In this document: piece by piece, positions 10,783 through 19,615 of the stretch | Numbering within the stretch: position 1 is the stretch's first letter | Layout of the letters: the number at the start of each line of letters is the position of its first letter | From: Bradyrhizobium sp. CIAT3101 | Lineage (GTDB): Bacteria; Pseudomonadota; Alphaproteobacteria; Rhizobiales; Xanthobacteraceae | Reading direction: 5' to 3' | Length of the DNA stretch: 64,000 nt | Assembly: GCF_029714945.1 (NCBI RefSeq) | Contig: NZ_CP121634.1 | Coordinates: forward strand, 8,019,001-8,083,000 | Notes under the pieces: generated by a model | What the model was told of the DNA's origin: nothing | The model's database searches: none | What the model saw: only the letters and a program-made list of their open reading frames with translations | Made by a program: the position numbers and the translations under genes

Positions 10783-11799
10783 TTACTTCAGGTTGCTCAT
10801 CGCCGTCAGGTCGAAGGACAGCTTGGCGATACCGGCCGAACCGCACCAGTTGGAGCCGGCGCCGCCCGGGTTGATCGCGGTGACGTTGGTGGTGCCAGTG
10901 GCGTTGAAGGCGCTGGTGAAGGCGTTGCAATCACCCTTGTTCAGGTCGGTGCCGGAGTAACGCAGGTCCAGCGTGAACACCTTGTAGGTGAAGCCGACAC
11001 CGACGTTCCAGGTGTTGTAGCTCTTGTAGGGAATGCCGTTGGCATAGATCGTTCCGGGGATGCCGTAGAAGGCGTCCGAGGTGCCGAGCCACTGCCGGCC
11101 GAACTCACCCGACACGTACATGCCGACGCCCGAGGCACCGAAGGTGGTGCTCGGCGCAGTCCACTTCGCGGTCAGCGAGGAGTAGTTGCCCCAGGCGCCC
11201 GAGTTCAGGAAGTTCGGCGAGTAGTACTCGTTTACGCCGACGGCCCAGTTGTCGTTGATGGTGTAGTTCAGCTTGCCGTAGACTTCGAAGAAGCTGACGT
11301 CCTTCTTCATGACGTTGCCGTCGGCAAGGAAGATGGTCGTGGTGCTGACGGGGCAGACGCCGCCGCCGGGAACGAACCCGCCACCGGCGGGGACGACACC
11401 GACGTTATCGGCGCAGCTTCCGCCCGGATACAGGTAGCCCCAGACACCGATGTCGAAGGCGAAGGCGCCGAAGGTCGGGCGGATACCGCCGTAGACGTCG
11501 ACTTCGGCCGCGGCGCGGTTGGCGAAGGAGATGCTTTCAGCGGACACGCCGGCGTACAGCTGCAGGTCCTTGGTGACGTTGTAGCGCGGCTCGAAATAGG
11601 CGGCGACCGACGGCTTGTGGTTCGACTGGGTCACGCCGCGGAAGATGTAGTCGCTCATGATCGCGCCGCCGAAGGCGATATCCCAGGGATCGAAAGCGGG
11701 CGCGGGAGGAGCCTTCAGAGCCTTCATAGGCATGTCCGCCGCGAAAGCCGAGCCCGTCACCATTGCCAGCGCCGTTGCCAACAAAGTCACTTTCTTCAT
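10783..11799 (-). CDS. TorF family outer-membrane porin-like protein
   Basis: The 338-residue product has a signal peptide (MKKVTLLATALAM, cut after AFA). The mature part starts DMPMKA and is rich in alternating aromatic beta strands, with the family pattern DYIFRGVTQSNHKPS near residue 50. It probably forms a beta-barrel in the outer membrane. ATG 11799 is preferred to ATG 11811 because it starts the signal peptide and has GGGGAT upstream. A loop with four Gly/Pro-rich turns and Cys residues sits near residues 130-160. Transport role is inferred from the family. Confidence 0.85.
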   Translation of the reverse strand: MKKVTLLATALAMVTGSAFAADMPMKALKAPPAPAFDPWDIAFGGAIMSDYIFRGVTQSNHKPSVAAYFEPRYNVTKDLQLYAGVSAESISFANRAAAEVDVYGGIRPTFGAFAFDIGVWGYLYPGGSCADNVGVVPAGGGFVPGGGVCPVSTTTIFLADGNVMKKDVSFFEVYGKLNYTINDNWAVGVNEYYSPNFLNSGAWGNYSSLTAKWTAPSTTFGASGVGMYVSGEFGRQWLGTSDAFYGIPGTIYANGIPYKSYNTWNVGVGFTYKVFTLDLRYSGTDLNKGDCNAFTSAFNATGTTNVTAINPGGAGSNWCGSAGIAKLSFDLTAMSNLK

Positions 11800-12226
11800 T
11801 TCGATCCCCATCACCAGTTCTAGACCCCGGTCGAGCTCCGGAAAGCCCCCCGGGGCACCCGACCTGATTGCAAATTTCGTTACCGCCGCAATCTGGAGGG
11901 AGTGACGTAAAGCGAGAAGCAAAAAACAAGAGCATCTGCCGACTTTTTGGGCGTTCTGACGATTCCACGAAAGGTTGTCGGTTGGTGTTGCTTCTCGATC
12001 ACATTATTTTCACTCCAAAGTGCACAGAGGCGTCCGGGATACTACGTAGGCCGCCGGCGCCGTGGCGCGCGTGCCACGAATCAGCTGACTCAAAAAAGGG
12101 CAGCCCCCCGCCGGAGCCACGATGCAAAAAGGCCGCAGCGTCACCGCTGCGGCCTTTCTGTTGTCGATCGTGGTCGGGGAGATGGACCGGGCCTCAAGCC
12201 TGGGCTTGGCGCCCAGCCCCTTGAAC
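11800..12226. other. Intergenic region with one terminator
   Basis: This 427-base stretch lies upstream of the porin gene and downstream of the H1-like gene. Apart from the terminator at 12128-12157 it holds no convincing gene. The part at 11900-12020 is less GC-rich than its surroundings and probably carries the porin promoter and leader, but no boxes are clear. Confidence 0.4.
12128..12157 (-). terminator. Terminator after the H1-like gene
   Basis: A 13-base-pair stem AAAGGCCGCAGCG / CGCTGCGGCCTTT with a TCAC loop; on the minus strand it reads into a run of five T. It lies about 70 bases past the stop of the H1-like gene. Confidence 0.88.
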
Positions 12227-12607
12227 CTAACCCTGCCCTTCCGCCGGCGTGGGCTCCGCAGAAGACGAAGGCATCGCCCAGCTCGTCTCGGCGGCGGGCT
12301 CTGGGGCCGGCGCTGCCACGGGAGCTGCGGGCTTCGGCGCGGGAGCTGCCTTCGCCTTCTTCGGTGCTGCTGCCTTGGCTGCTTTCTTGGCTGCCTTCTT
12401 CGGCGCGGCCTTCTTCACGGCCTTCTTGGCCGCAGCCTTCTTTGCCGTCTTCTTGGCGGCCTTCTTCGGCGCAGCCTTCTTGGCCGATTTCTTCGCTGCC
12501 TTCTTGGCGGACTTCTTGGCCGCCTTCTTCTTCGTCGCCTTCTTCGCCGCTACAACCTTCTTGGCCTTTTTGGCCTTCTTGCTTTTTTTCTTACTCGCTT
12601 TCGCCAT
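12227..12607 (-). CDS. Histone H1-like Lys/Ala-rich protein
   Basis: The 126-residue protein consists for about 85 residues of repeats such as KKAAKKSAKK and KKAAPKKAAKK, then a Pro/Ala linker and a short acidic-polar tail (AETSWAMPSSS). Composition and pattern match bacterial histone-H1-like DNA-binding proteins, which coat DNA without a folded domain. ATG 12607 has a perfect AGGAGG six bases upstream. It follows glcF by 70 bases on the same strand but has its own ribosome site and terminator. Low-complexity sequence makes orthology hard to judge; DNA or RNA binding is inferred. Confidence 0.85.
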   Translation of the reverse strand: MAKASKKKSKKAKKAKKVVAAKKATKKKAAKKSAKKAAKKSAKKAAPKKAAKKTAKKAAAKKAVKKAAPKKAAKKAAKAAAPKKAKAAPAPKPAAPVAAPAPEPAAETSWAMPSSSAEPTPAEGQG

Positions 12608-12677
12608 CGTGGTCCTCCTGTTGCCGCCGAACAATGGTCGATCGGGCGCCCTTCAACCGTCACCTCCGGACGAAAGC

Positions 12678-14000
12678 TCAGCGCGACGCATTGAGTGCCG
12701 GCCGCGCCCCGCCCGTAGCCCAATCGAGAAGCTCAATCGTGTGTACGACCGGAACTGACGTGCCACTGGCAATCTGCACCATGCAGCCGATATTGCCTGC
12801 GGCAATCATGTCCGGCTTGACGCTCGCGATGTTGGCGACCTTGCGATCGCGCAACCGGCCCGCAAGCTCAGGCTGGAGAATGTTGTAGGTCCCCGCCGAA
12901 CCGCAACACAAATGGCTCTCCGGGACATCTTTCACCACGAATCCATTCTTGGAAAGCAATTCTTTCGGAAGGCCCGTGATTTTCTGCCCGTGCTGCAACG
13001 AACACGCTGAGTGATACGCGACGACGATGTTGTCCTGGCGCGCGGTGGGTTCGAGTCCGAGGCCGGCGATGTACTCAGTGATGTCCTTCGCAAGCGCGGA
13101 CACCTTCGCCGCATCGGCGGCGAACGCGCCGTCCTCGCGCAGCAGATAGCCGTAGTCCTTGATCACCGTGCCGCAGCCGGACGCCGTCACCAGGATGGCA
13201 TCGAGCCCCTCGCCGGCGGCCTCCTTCTGCCACGCCGTGACGTTGGCGCGGGCCCTGGCCAGCGCATCGTCGTCGTGACCGAGATGATGGGTGAGCGCGC
13301 CGCAGCATTGCTCGTCCCTGACCAGGACGACCTCGATGCCGTGGCGGGTCAGCAGGCTGATGGCAGCCTGGTTGATGCGCGGCGCCAGCACCTGCTGGGC
13401 GCAGCCCTGGAGCAGTGCGACCCGGCCGCGCTTCTTGCCGAGTGCTGCGAACACGCTGCCGGGAAGCGCGCCCGGCGCCGGCAGCTGGCCGGGAGCCAGT
13501 GCCAGCATCGCCTTGAGGCGCTGGATCAGGCCGGGCGTGGCCGAGGGCCGCGGGGTCGGCAGGAAGACGGCGAAGGGCCGGGCCAGCCGCGCCAGCTGCA
13601 TGCTGATGCGAAACCGCTGCGGGTCCGGCAGGACGTAGGCCAGCACCTGGCGCAGCAGCCGCTCGGCGAGCGGACGCTGATAGCGCTGCTCGATCCTGAC
13701 ACGGGCCTGGTCGACGAGGTGCATGTAGTTCACCCCGGAGGGGCAGGTCGTCATGCAGGCAAGGCACGACAGGCAGCGGTCGACATGCTTGACCACCTCG
13801 GCCGTCGGCGCCTGGTCCTTCTCCAGCATCTCCTTGATCAGATAGATGCGGCCGCGCGGGCTATCGAGCTCGTCGCCGAGCAGCACGTAGGTCGGACAGG
13901 TCGCGGTGCAGAAGCCGCAATGGACGCAGGCGCGCAGGATCTTGTCGGCTTCCGCGATGTCGGGGTCGGCGAGCTGCGCGAGTGAGAATTCGGTCTTCAT
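12678..14000 (-). CDS. glcF: Glycolate oxidase iron-sulfur subunit GlcF
   Basis: The 440-residue product has two [4Fe-4S] motifs, C25-x2-C28-x2-C31-x3-C35 and C76-x2-C79-x2-C82-x3-C86. Two CCG domains follow (QCCGAL and LCCGSAGTY), as in GlcF and related heterodisulfide-reductase-like subunits. It passes electrons from glycolate oxidation to the quinone pool at the membrane. The start ATG 14000 overlaps the glcE stop in an ATGA junction, showing translational coupling. The matching glcD gene is 3.9 kb upstream on the same strand, separated by other genes. Confidence 0.95.
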   Translation of the reverse strand: MKTEFSLAQLADPDIAEADKILRACVHCGFCTATCPTYVLLGDELDSPRGRIYLIKEMLEKDQAPTAEVVKHVDRCLSCLACMTTCPSGVNYMHLVDQARVRIEQRYQRPLAERLLRQVLAYVLPDPQRFRISMQLARLARPFAVFLPTPRPSATPGLIQRLKAMLALAPGQLPAPGALPGSVFAALGKKRGRVALLQGCAQQVLAPRINQAAISLLTRHGIEVVLVRDEQCCGALTHHLGHDDDALARARANVTAWQKEAAGEGLDAILVTASGCGTVIKDYGYLLREDGAFAADAAKVSALAKDITEYIAGLGLEPTARQDNIVVAYHSACSLQHGQKITGLPKELLSKNGFVVKDVPESHLCCGSAGTYNILQPELAGRLRDRKVANIASVKPDMIAAGNIGCMVQIASGTSVPVVHTIELLDWATGGARPALNASR

Positions 14001-15235
14001 GCCGCAGCGCCCCGCGTCAGCCGTCCCCGGTTCAGAATGGACTTCGGATCGAAACTGGCGCGGACCCGTTCGCTCAGGGCCGCGACACCCGGCGCTTGCG
14101 GATGGAACACGTCGACGCCGCGCCTGACGTCCTCGGCCGCTCGGATCAGCGTGGCGTGCCCGCCGAATGCATCGGCGCGCTGGCGCACGGCCGGGGCATG
14201 CGCATCGGCCTTCGGCGGCAGCGCCGCCCAGATCAGCCCGCCGCCCCAGTCGTAGATGACGTCGCCGCCGGTCTCGCGCGCCAATTGCGTGCCGAGGGCC
14301 GCGCCCGACGCCGGCGGGCAGACGATCCGCCACACCGGCCAGCCGCCAAGCGCGCCGCTGGCCGCGAACGGCAGCACGTCGCGGATGGTTGCCCACAGTG
14401 TCGACGAGGCGGCGTCCTCGACCAGCGTGGCGGTTCCGAACGGGGCCAGCAATTCGCGCAGCGAACCGGCGCGATGGGCGGCGGAAGCCGTGATGCCCTC
14501 GAGCCGCAGCACCGTCAGCGCCTCGCTCTGGCTGGCGATATCGCCAAGCCCGTCGGTCCTGGCGCGGAAGGCCGATTTCGGCAGATGCGCGGCGGCGGAG
14601 ACGTCGAAGGGCGAGCCGAGCGCCGCGGTCATCGCCTTGTTGGCGACGGCATCGTCCAGCCCGCGCAGCAGCAGCGTCCGCTCGGCTTCGGGCTTCGGCA
14701 TCACCTTCAGCGTCACTTCCGTCATCACCGACAGCGTGCCCCAGGAGCCCGCGAGAAGCTTGCAGAGGTCGTAGCCGGTGACGTTCTTCACCACCTTGCC
14801 GCCGGTCTTGAAGCTGTCACCGAAACCGGAGACGGCATGCGCCCCCAGGAGATGGTCGCGCGCCCCGCCGGCCTTGATCCGGCGCGGGCCGGCGAGCCCG
14901 GCCGCGATCATGCCGCCGATGGTGCCGAACGCCGGTGTGCCGAGCAGCGGCGCGGTGTTGACCGGCTCGAAGGCGAATTGCTGGTTCTTGGCATCGATCA
15001 GCGACAGCACGTCGGCCAGCGGCGCGCCGGCCTGGAGCGTCACGATCAACTCATTGGGCTCATAGGAGGTGACCGCATTCAGCGCGGAGACGTCGAGCAC
15101 GGCCTTGGTCGCCATGGCATGCCCGATGCTGCGCTTGCTGCCATGACCGATGATCTCGAGCGGCTGCTCATTGGCAATCGCCGCGCGCACCACCTCTTCG
15201 ACGTCTTTGGCGTCTCTGACCCTGAGCGTATCCAC
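13997..15235 (-). CDS. glcE: Glycolate oxidase FAD-binding subunit GlcE
   Basis: The 412-residue protein has the FAD-binding PCMH fold pattern: LEIIGHGSKR near residue 27, GTIGGMIAAGLAGPRR near 104-119, and GKVVKNVTGYDLCKLLAGSWG near 147-167. GlcE is the second flavin subunit of membrane-linked glycolate oxidase. It begins with GTG at 15235, 33 bases after the ArsR-type gene on the same strand, and is coupled to glcF by ATGA. Co-transcription with the regulator upstream is likely. Confidence 0.95.
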   Translation of the reverse strand: MDTLRVRDAKDVEEVVRAAIANEQPLEIIGHGSKRSIGHAMATKAVLDVSALNAVTSYEPNELIVTLQAGAPLADVLSLIDAKNQQFAFEPVNTAPLLGTPAFGTIGGMIAAGLAGPRRIKAGGARDHLLGAHAVSGFGDSFKTGGKVVKNVTGYDLCKLLAGSWGTLSVMTEVTLKVMPKPEAERTLLLRGLDDAVANKAMTAALGSPFDVSAAAHLPKSAFRARTDGLGDIASQSEALTVLRLEGITASAAHRAGSLRELLAPFGTATLVEDAASSTLWATIRDVLPFAASGALGGWPVWRIVCPPASGAALGTQLARETGGDVIYDWGGGLIWAALPPKADAHAPAVRQRADAFGGHATLIRAAEDVRRGVDVFHPQAPGVAALSERVRASFDPKSILNRGRLTRGAAA

Positions 15236-15268
15236 GCCTCTAGCGGGTAACGAAATTTGGTCCCAAAA

Positions 15269-15958
15269 TCAAATGCGGATGCCGAACAGGGAGCGGAATG
15301 CGTCGAGCCCGCTATCGGTGATCTCGACGGAGCGTCCTTGCGGCCTGCGGCGGATCCAGTCGCGCTGGAACGCCAGCTCGGCAAGTGCCGCCCCAGCCCG
15401 TCCGGCCAGATGCGGCCGGCGTTCGCTCCAGTCGAGGCAGGGCCGGCACAGCACCCGCCGGTGCCGCGCCGACGGGCGGAGATCGAGACCGAAACTGCCG
15501 AGGAACGCCGTGCCCGCTGCCGTCAGCTCGCCGACCTCCTGGTCGAGCACCAGATAGTCGCGCTCCCGCAGCGCGTCAGCGAGGGCGACACCGAGCTCGC
15601 CCGCGAGGTGATCGTAGCAGGTCCGGGCTCGCCGCATCGCGGCATCGATCCGTGCCGGTGGCTGTGAACCTGGCGGACCGATCGCAGCGACCGTCATCAT
15701 GCCCTCCAGGATCTGCGCGACCAGCGGCGTGGCGAGCCGGTACAACCGCCGCGGCCCCCGCCGCTCGACTTTCAGAAGCGCGTGCTGCACCAGCCGGCCG
15801 AGATGCCAGCTTGCCGTTTGCGGCGTGACGCCGGCGACCAGCGCCAGCTCACCCGCGGTTTGCGGGCGTCCATCCATCAGTCGCGACAGGATCAGGGCGC
15901 GGCCGGGATCGGCGATCAGGGCTGCGAGGTCAGCAAGTTCGCGTGCGATGGTCGGCAT
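15269..15958 (-). CDS. ArsR-type winged-helix transcriptional regulator
   Basis: The 229-residue protein has an N-terminal ArsR winged helix (residues about 1-75; AGELALVAGVTPQTASWHLG is the recognition region). A C-terminal domain of unknown function follows, with C189 in RVLCRPCLDW and a second Cys three residues on, a possible sensor pair. It is divergent from the monooxygenase-like gene, with a long palindrome between, and lies just before glcE on the same strand. It probably represses the divergent gene and itself; a role in glycolate control is possible but unproven. Confidence 0.85.
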   Translation of the reverse strand: MPTIARELADLAALIADPGRALILSRLMDGRPQTAGELALVAGVTPQTASWHLGRLVQHALLKVERRGPRRLYRLATPLVAQILEGMMTVAAIGPPGSQPPARIDAAMRRARTCYDHLAGELGVALADALRERDYLVLDQEVGELTAAGTAFLGSFGLDLRPSARHRRVLCRPCLDWSERRPHLAGRAGAALAELAFQRDWIRRRPQGRSVEITDSGLDAFRSLFGIRI

Positions 15959-16014
15959 GGCCGGCTCCGGCTTGTGACGAAACCCATTCTGCTTCTGGCA
16001 CGGGATATCGCCGC

Positions 16015-16040
16015 AACGTTTCGATCATGATCGAAATGTT
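16015..16040. promoter_or_regulatory. Long palindrome, probable ArsR operator
   Basis: A perfect 18-base palindrome TTTCGATCATGATCGAAA (16019-16036) is flanked by AACG and TGTT, giving a 26-base near-perfect dyad. It lies between the divergent ArsR gene and the monooxygenase-like gene, where an ArsR dimer would block both promoters. Confidence 0.7.
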
Positions 16041-16043
16041 CAC

Positions 16044-16063
16044 GACATCGACACTTCGATGTC
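16044..16063. promoter_or_regulatory. Second inverted repeat in the ArsR intergenic region
   Basis: Arms GACATCG (16044-16050) and CGATGTC (16057-16063) are separated by six bases. It sits only three bases from the larger palindrome and shares the CGAT core, so it could be a second operator half-site pair. Confidence 0.5.
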
Positions 16064-16137
16064 AGGCGAACCCAACCGGCAAGCCGTCGCGACATGGTCG
16101 CAGCGATCGCGATCGAGACGAAGCAATGGAGACACAG

Positions 16138-16626
16138 ATGGAGCGATCGAGACATGCGCGGCCAGCGCCGCGCGCACGTGCAGCGTTCAGCCGCAGGTCG
16201 GTGATCCGCGCCTGCGGCACCGTCCTGGCGATCTATCTCTCGCCCTGGACGGCGGCGCCATCTCAGGCACAAGAGCAAGGAGCAAAGACAATGAACCACT
16301 ATGCCACACAGAAATCGATCAGCGACGCCGTCGACGGCGGCGGCCTGCTCGTGGTCGCGCAATGGGAGGCGAAACCGGGCGAGGCGGACAGGATTGCCGC
16401 CATCCTCGACCGCTTCCTGCCGGAGGCGCAGCGCGAAGACGGTGTCAAACTGTTCCTGATCTCGCGCGGCAAGGATAATCCGGCGCAGTTCCTGTTCTAC
16501 GAACTGTTCCGCGACGAGGCGGCATTCAAGGCGCATCAGGAGAGCGCGCATTTCAAGACCTACATCGCCGGCGAAGCGCTGCCGCTGCTGGCGAAGCGCG
16601 AGCGCGCGCAATACACGCTCATGTAG
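16138..16626 (+). CDS. Antibiotic-biosynthesis-monooxygenase (ABM) family protein, exported form
   Basis: From ATG 16138 (GGAGA five bases upstream) the product is 162 residues. It has a Tat-like leader (FSRRSVIRACGTVL, ending near PSQAQ), then a compact ABM domain (LLVVAQWEAKPGEAD to KRERAQYTLM). ABM domains are dimeric ferredoxin-like barrels, often quinol monooxygenases. A second in-frame ATG at 16291 has a stronger site, AAGGAG eight bases upstream, and would give a 111-residue cytoplasmic ABM protein. ATG 16126 is a further option. It is divergent from the ArsR gene, so repression by that regulator is likely. Substrate unknown. Confidence 0.75.
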   Translation: MERSRHARPAPRARAAFSRRSVIRACGTVLAIYLSPWTAAPSQAQEQGAKTMNHYATQKSISDAVDGGGLLVVAQWEAKPGEADRIAAILDRFLPEAQREDGVKLFLISRGKDNPAQFLFYELFRDEAAFKAHQESAHFKTYIAGEALPLLAKRERAQYTLM

Positions 16627-16639
16627 GAACGCGCCTGGG

Positions 16640-16666
16640 CGCCGCGGTTCGATCCGGACCGCGGCG
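16640..16666. terminator. Hairpin between convergent genes
   Basis: Stem CGCCGCGGT / ACCGCGGCG with a nine-base loop, in the 48-base gap between the ABM gene and the acyltransferase gene. No T run, so it is a weak terminator candidate. Confidence 0.4.
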
Positions 16667-16674
16667 TCGCACGA

Positions 16675-17838
16675 CTAGATGATCGCGCGCAGCGGCGATT
16701 TCCGCAGGATCAACGCCGAGACGGCGAGGCTGCCGATCCCCGCCAGCATCGTCAGCAGCAGCGCCTTCGTGAGTGCGAACAGCGGCAGCGCGTGCAGGAG
16801 CAGGGCGAAGCCGATCAGGATCGGCGGGTGGATCAGATAAACGCCGAAGGCGTTGTCCGAGAGCCATCTCGCGACCGGGCCCTGCGCGTCGAAATGGCGG
16901 CGATAGACGGCCAGCATCAACAGGCCCATGCCGACGCAGACAAGCGCCTCCCACAAGCACTTCCCGGCACTGACAAGGTTGAAGCCGCCGCCATAGAGCG
17001 CCGTGTCGCCGTGCAGGGCGCCACCGAACAGCACAAGCGCCGCGAACAACGGTGCGGAAAGAGATAGCGCGAACAGTCCCCACCGGATGCAGGAGCGTTC
17101 GGCGACGCCCAGCATCCAATTGCCGCGATAGCCGAGGCTGCCGGTTGCGAACATGAGAACATATTGCGGGATGTCGCCGGGGTGAACGTTGAGCACGGAG
17201 GCATCGGCGCGGATCGCAATGCGGACGGCGAAGGTAGTCGCCGCCATAGCCGCAACGAACAGGACGATTCCCCAGCCGCGCAGCGCCAGTTGCGGTTCGC
17301 GCCATCCGGCCCGGCGGATCAGGCCATACAGCAGCGAGACCAGCAGCAGCACCGCGCAGAACCACATCGGTCCCGTCTCGGAGAGCCACTCGCCATCTTT
17401 CAGATGGATCAGCCATTGATGCCCGAAGCCGCCCTTGCCCCAGGTCCAGGACAGGAAATACTGCGTCAGCGGACCGATCACCAACATGTAGAGCAAGGTC
17501 GGCGGGCCGAGCCTGATCAGCCGGTCACGCGCAAATCTGGAAAACCCCTTCCGATCGAAGGCAGCGGCGGCGAAATAACCGGCGATGAAGAACAGCGCCG
17601 CCATGAAGAAGGCCTGGAGGAAGCTCTGATAGATGCCGAACAACACAGCCGTTCCGAAGCCGGTCTCCTTCCGGTCGACATAGTACCAATTGCCGAATGG
17701 GCTGTAGGTGTCGGCCGCATGCATGCTCAGCACGAGAATGATCATCGACCAGCGGATGTTGTCGATGAACAGCAGGCGCGACGTCACCGCCGGCCTGGCC
17801 GGAGCTTCTTCCGTAGCCCCCATGAGAACGTCGGCCAT
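16675..17838 (-). CDS. Acyltransferase 3 family membrane protein
   Basis: The 387-residue protein has about ten membrane segments. It carries the family opening LLFIDNIRWSMIILVLSMH, where the His in MH is typical of the active site, and near the end AFGVYLIHPPILI, also usual for this family. Such proteins transfer acetyl or other acyl groups to surface sugars or lipids from the cytoplasmic membrane. The start at 17838 is 27 bases after the glcD stop on the same strand, suggesting transcription with glcD. The acceptor is unknown. Confidence 0.87.
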   Translation of the reverse strand: MADVLMGATEEAPARPAVTSRLLFIDNIRWSMIILVLSMHAADTYSPFGNWYYVDRKETGFGTAVLFGIYQSFLQAFFMAALFFIAGYFAAAAFDRKGFSRFARDRLIRLGPPTLLYMLVIGPLTQYFLSWTWGKGGFGHQWLIHLKDGEWLSETGPMWFCAVLLLVSLLYGLIRRAGWREPQLALRGWGIVLFVAAMAATTFAVRIAIRADASVLNVHPGDIPQYVLMFATGSLGYRGNWMLGVAERSCIRWGLFALSLSAPLFAALVLFGGALHGDTALYGGGFNLVSAGKCLWEALVCVGMGLLMLAVYRRHFDAQGPVARWLSDNAFGVYLIHPPILIGFALLLHALPLFALTKALLLTMLAGIGSLAVSALILRKSPLRAII

Positions 17839-17865
17839 GCCGCCACCGCGCCGGATCTTCGGCCG

Positions 17866-19359
17866 TCAGAACCGCGGAATATCCGGGAACGCCACCTTGC
17901 CGGCGTGCACATGCATGCGGCCCAGCTCGGCGCAGCGGTGCAGGGTCGGAAACACCTTTCCGGGATTGAGCAGGCCCTGCGAGTCGAAGGCGCATTTCAA
18001 TCGCTGCTGCTGGTTGAGGTCGATCTCGGTGAACATGTCAGGCATCAGATCGCGCTTCTCGATGCCGACGCCGTGCTCACCGGTGAGCACGCCGCCAAAT
18101 TCGACGCAGGCGCGCAGGATGTCGGCGCCGAAGGCTTCGGCGCGCTCGATCTCGCCGGTCTTGTTGGCATCGTAGAGGATGAGCGGATGCAGATTGCCGT
18201 CACCGGCGTGGAACACGTTGGCGCAACCGAGCTGGTATTTTTCCGAGAGCTCGCGAATTCGGGCGAGCGCCTTCGGCAGCGCGCCGCGCGGGATGGTGCC
18301 GTCCATGCAGAGATAGTCGGGCGAAATGCGACCCACCGCGGGGAACGCGGCCTTGCGGCCGGCCCAGAACAGATTGCGCTCGGCCTCCGAGGTCGAGATC
18401 TGGCAGCTGGTGGAGCCGCAGCCGTTGGCGATGGTCTCGACGCGCGTGATCAGCTCGTCGACCTCGATCTTGGGACCGTCGAGCTCGATGATGAGCAGCG
18501 CTTCGACGTCGAGCGGATAGCCGGCATGGACGAAGGCCTCAGCGGCGTGGATCGCCGGCTTGTCCATCATCTCCATCCCGCCGGGAATGATGCCGGCCCC
18601 GATGATGCGCGCCACGCATTCGCCGGCTGCCTCGACCTCTGCGAAGCCCACCATCAGCGCGCGCGCCGTCTCCGGCTTCTGCAGGATGCGCACCGTGATC
18701 TCGGTGATGACGCCGAGCAGTCCCTCGGAGCCCGTGATGACGCCCATGAGATCGTAACCCGAGTTCTCGCACCCCTTGCCGCCGATGCGCAAAATCTCGC
18801 CGCTCATCAGGACAATCTCGCAACCGAGCACGTTGTTGGTGGTCATGCCGTATTTCAGGCAATGCACCCCGCCGGAATTCTCCGCGACATTGCCGCCAAT
18901 CGAGCAGGCGATCTGCGAGGACGGGTCGGGCGCGTAATAGAAGCCATCATGCGCGACCGCCTGGCTGATCGCGAGATTGGTGACGCCGGGCTCGGTGACG
19001 ACGACGCGGTTGTCGAAATCGACCTCTCGGATGCGCTTGAACTTGCCGAGGCCCAGCAGCACGCCGTCCTCCAGCGGCAGCGCGCCGCCGGATAGCGAGG
19101 TGCCGGAGCCGCGTGGCACCACCTTGATGCCCTGGGCGGCACAATATTTCAGGACGAGCGAGACCTGCTCGGTGGTGTCGGGCAGCACCACGACCATCGG
19201 TGGTTGCCGATAGGCGGTCAGCCCGTCGGATTCATAGGCTCGCATCTCGGCAGGCGTATCGATCACGCCCTCGCCCGGCACGATTGCGCGCAATGCAGCA
19301 ACGATCTCCGCGCGGCGCGTGAGCACCGCCTGGTCGCTCGCAGGCATCATGATGGCCAT
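17866..19359 (-). CDS. glcD: Glycolate oxidase FAD-linked subunit GlcD
   Basis: The 497-residue flavoprotein has the PCMH FAD-binding region (VVPRGSGTSLSGGALP near residue 79, IGGNVAENSGGVHCLKYG near 151) and the C-terminal oxidase region ending CGVLTGEHGVGIEK-like (here GGVLTGEHGVGIEKRDL). It oxidises glycolate, or in relatives D-lactate, to the keto acid. ATG 19359 is chosen because AAGGG lies upstream and the family N-terminus fits. It is on the same strand as glcE and glcF but separated from them by three other genes. Confidence 0.95.
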   Translation of the reverse strand: MAIMMPASDQAVLTRRAEIVAALRAIVPGEGVIDTPAEMRAYESDGLTAYRQPPMVVVLPDTTEQVSLVLKYCAAQGIKVVPRGSGTSLSGGALPLEDGVLLGLGKFKRIREVDFDNRVVVTEPGVTNLAISQAVAHDGFYYAPDPSSQIACSIGGNVAENSGGVHCLKYGMTTNNVLGCEIVLMSGEILRIGGKGCENSGYDLMGVITGSEGLLGVITEITVRILQKPETARALMVGFAEVEAAGECVARIIGAGIIPGGMEMMDKPAIHAAEAFVHAGYPLDVEALLIIELDGPKIEVDELITRVETIANGCGSTSCQISTSEAERNLFWAGRKAAFPAVGRISPDYLCMDGTIPRGALPKALARIRELSEKYQLGCANVFHAGDGNLHPLILYDANKTGEIERAEAFGADILRACVEFGGVLTGEHGVGIEKRDLMPDMFTEIDLNQQQRLKCAFDSQGLLNPGKVFPTLHRCAELGRMHVHAGKVAFPDIPRF

Positions 19360-19615
19360 ATCAAACCCTTCATGGCATATCCTTCCGCACGTCAATTTAT
19401 CACGACAAATCAATCATGTCCGCGACGGTTTGGGTAGGCCGTCCGAAAGTCGGAGCCACGATCCGCGGCGAGTTCGCTCTGGGACAAGTAGGCAGCCATG
19501 AAACCTGTCATGGTTTCGTGGCTTGTCCAAGCCGAGCGGGCCGTGCCAAAACCGGCAGGGTTCGACGACCGCCGACCAAATAAGACCCCACCGGGAAAGA
19601 GACGAAGAGCACCCT

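Noticed and set aside
12249..12758. Hydrophobic plus-strand frame that looks like a membrane protein
   Set aside because: It is the antisense of the Lys/Ala-rich H1-like gene; reverse-complemented AAG and GCC codons read as Phe, Leu and Ala.
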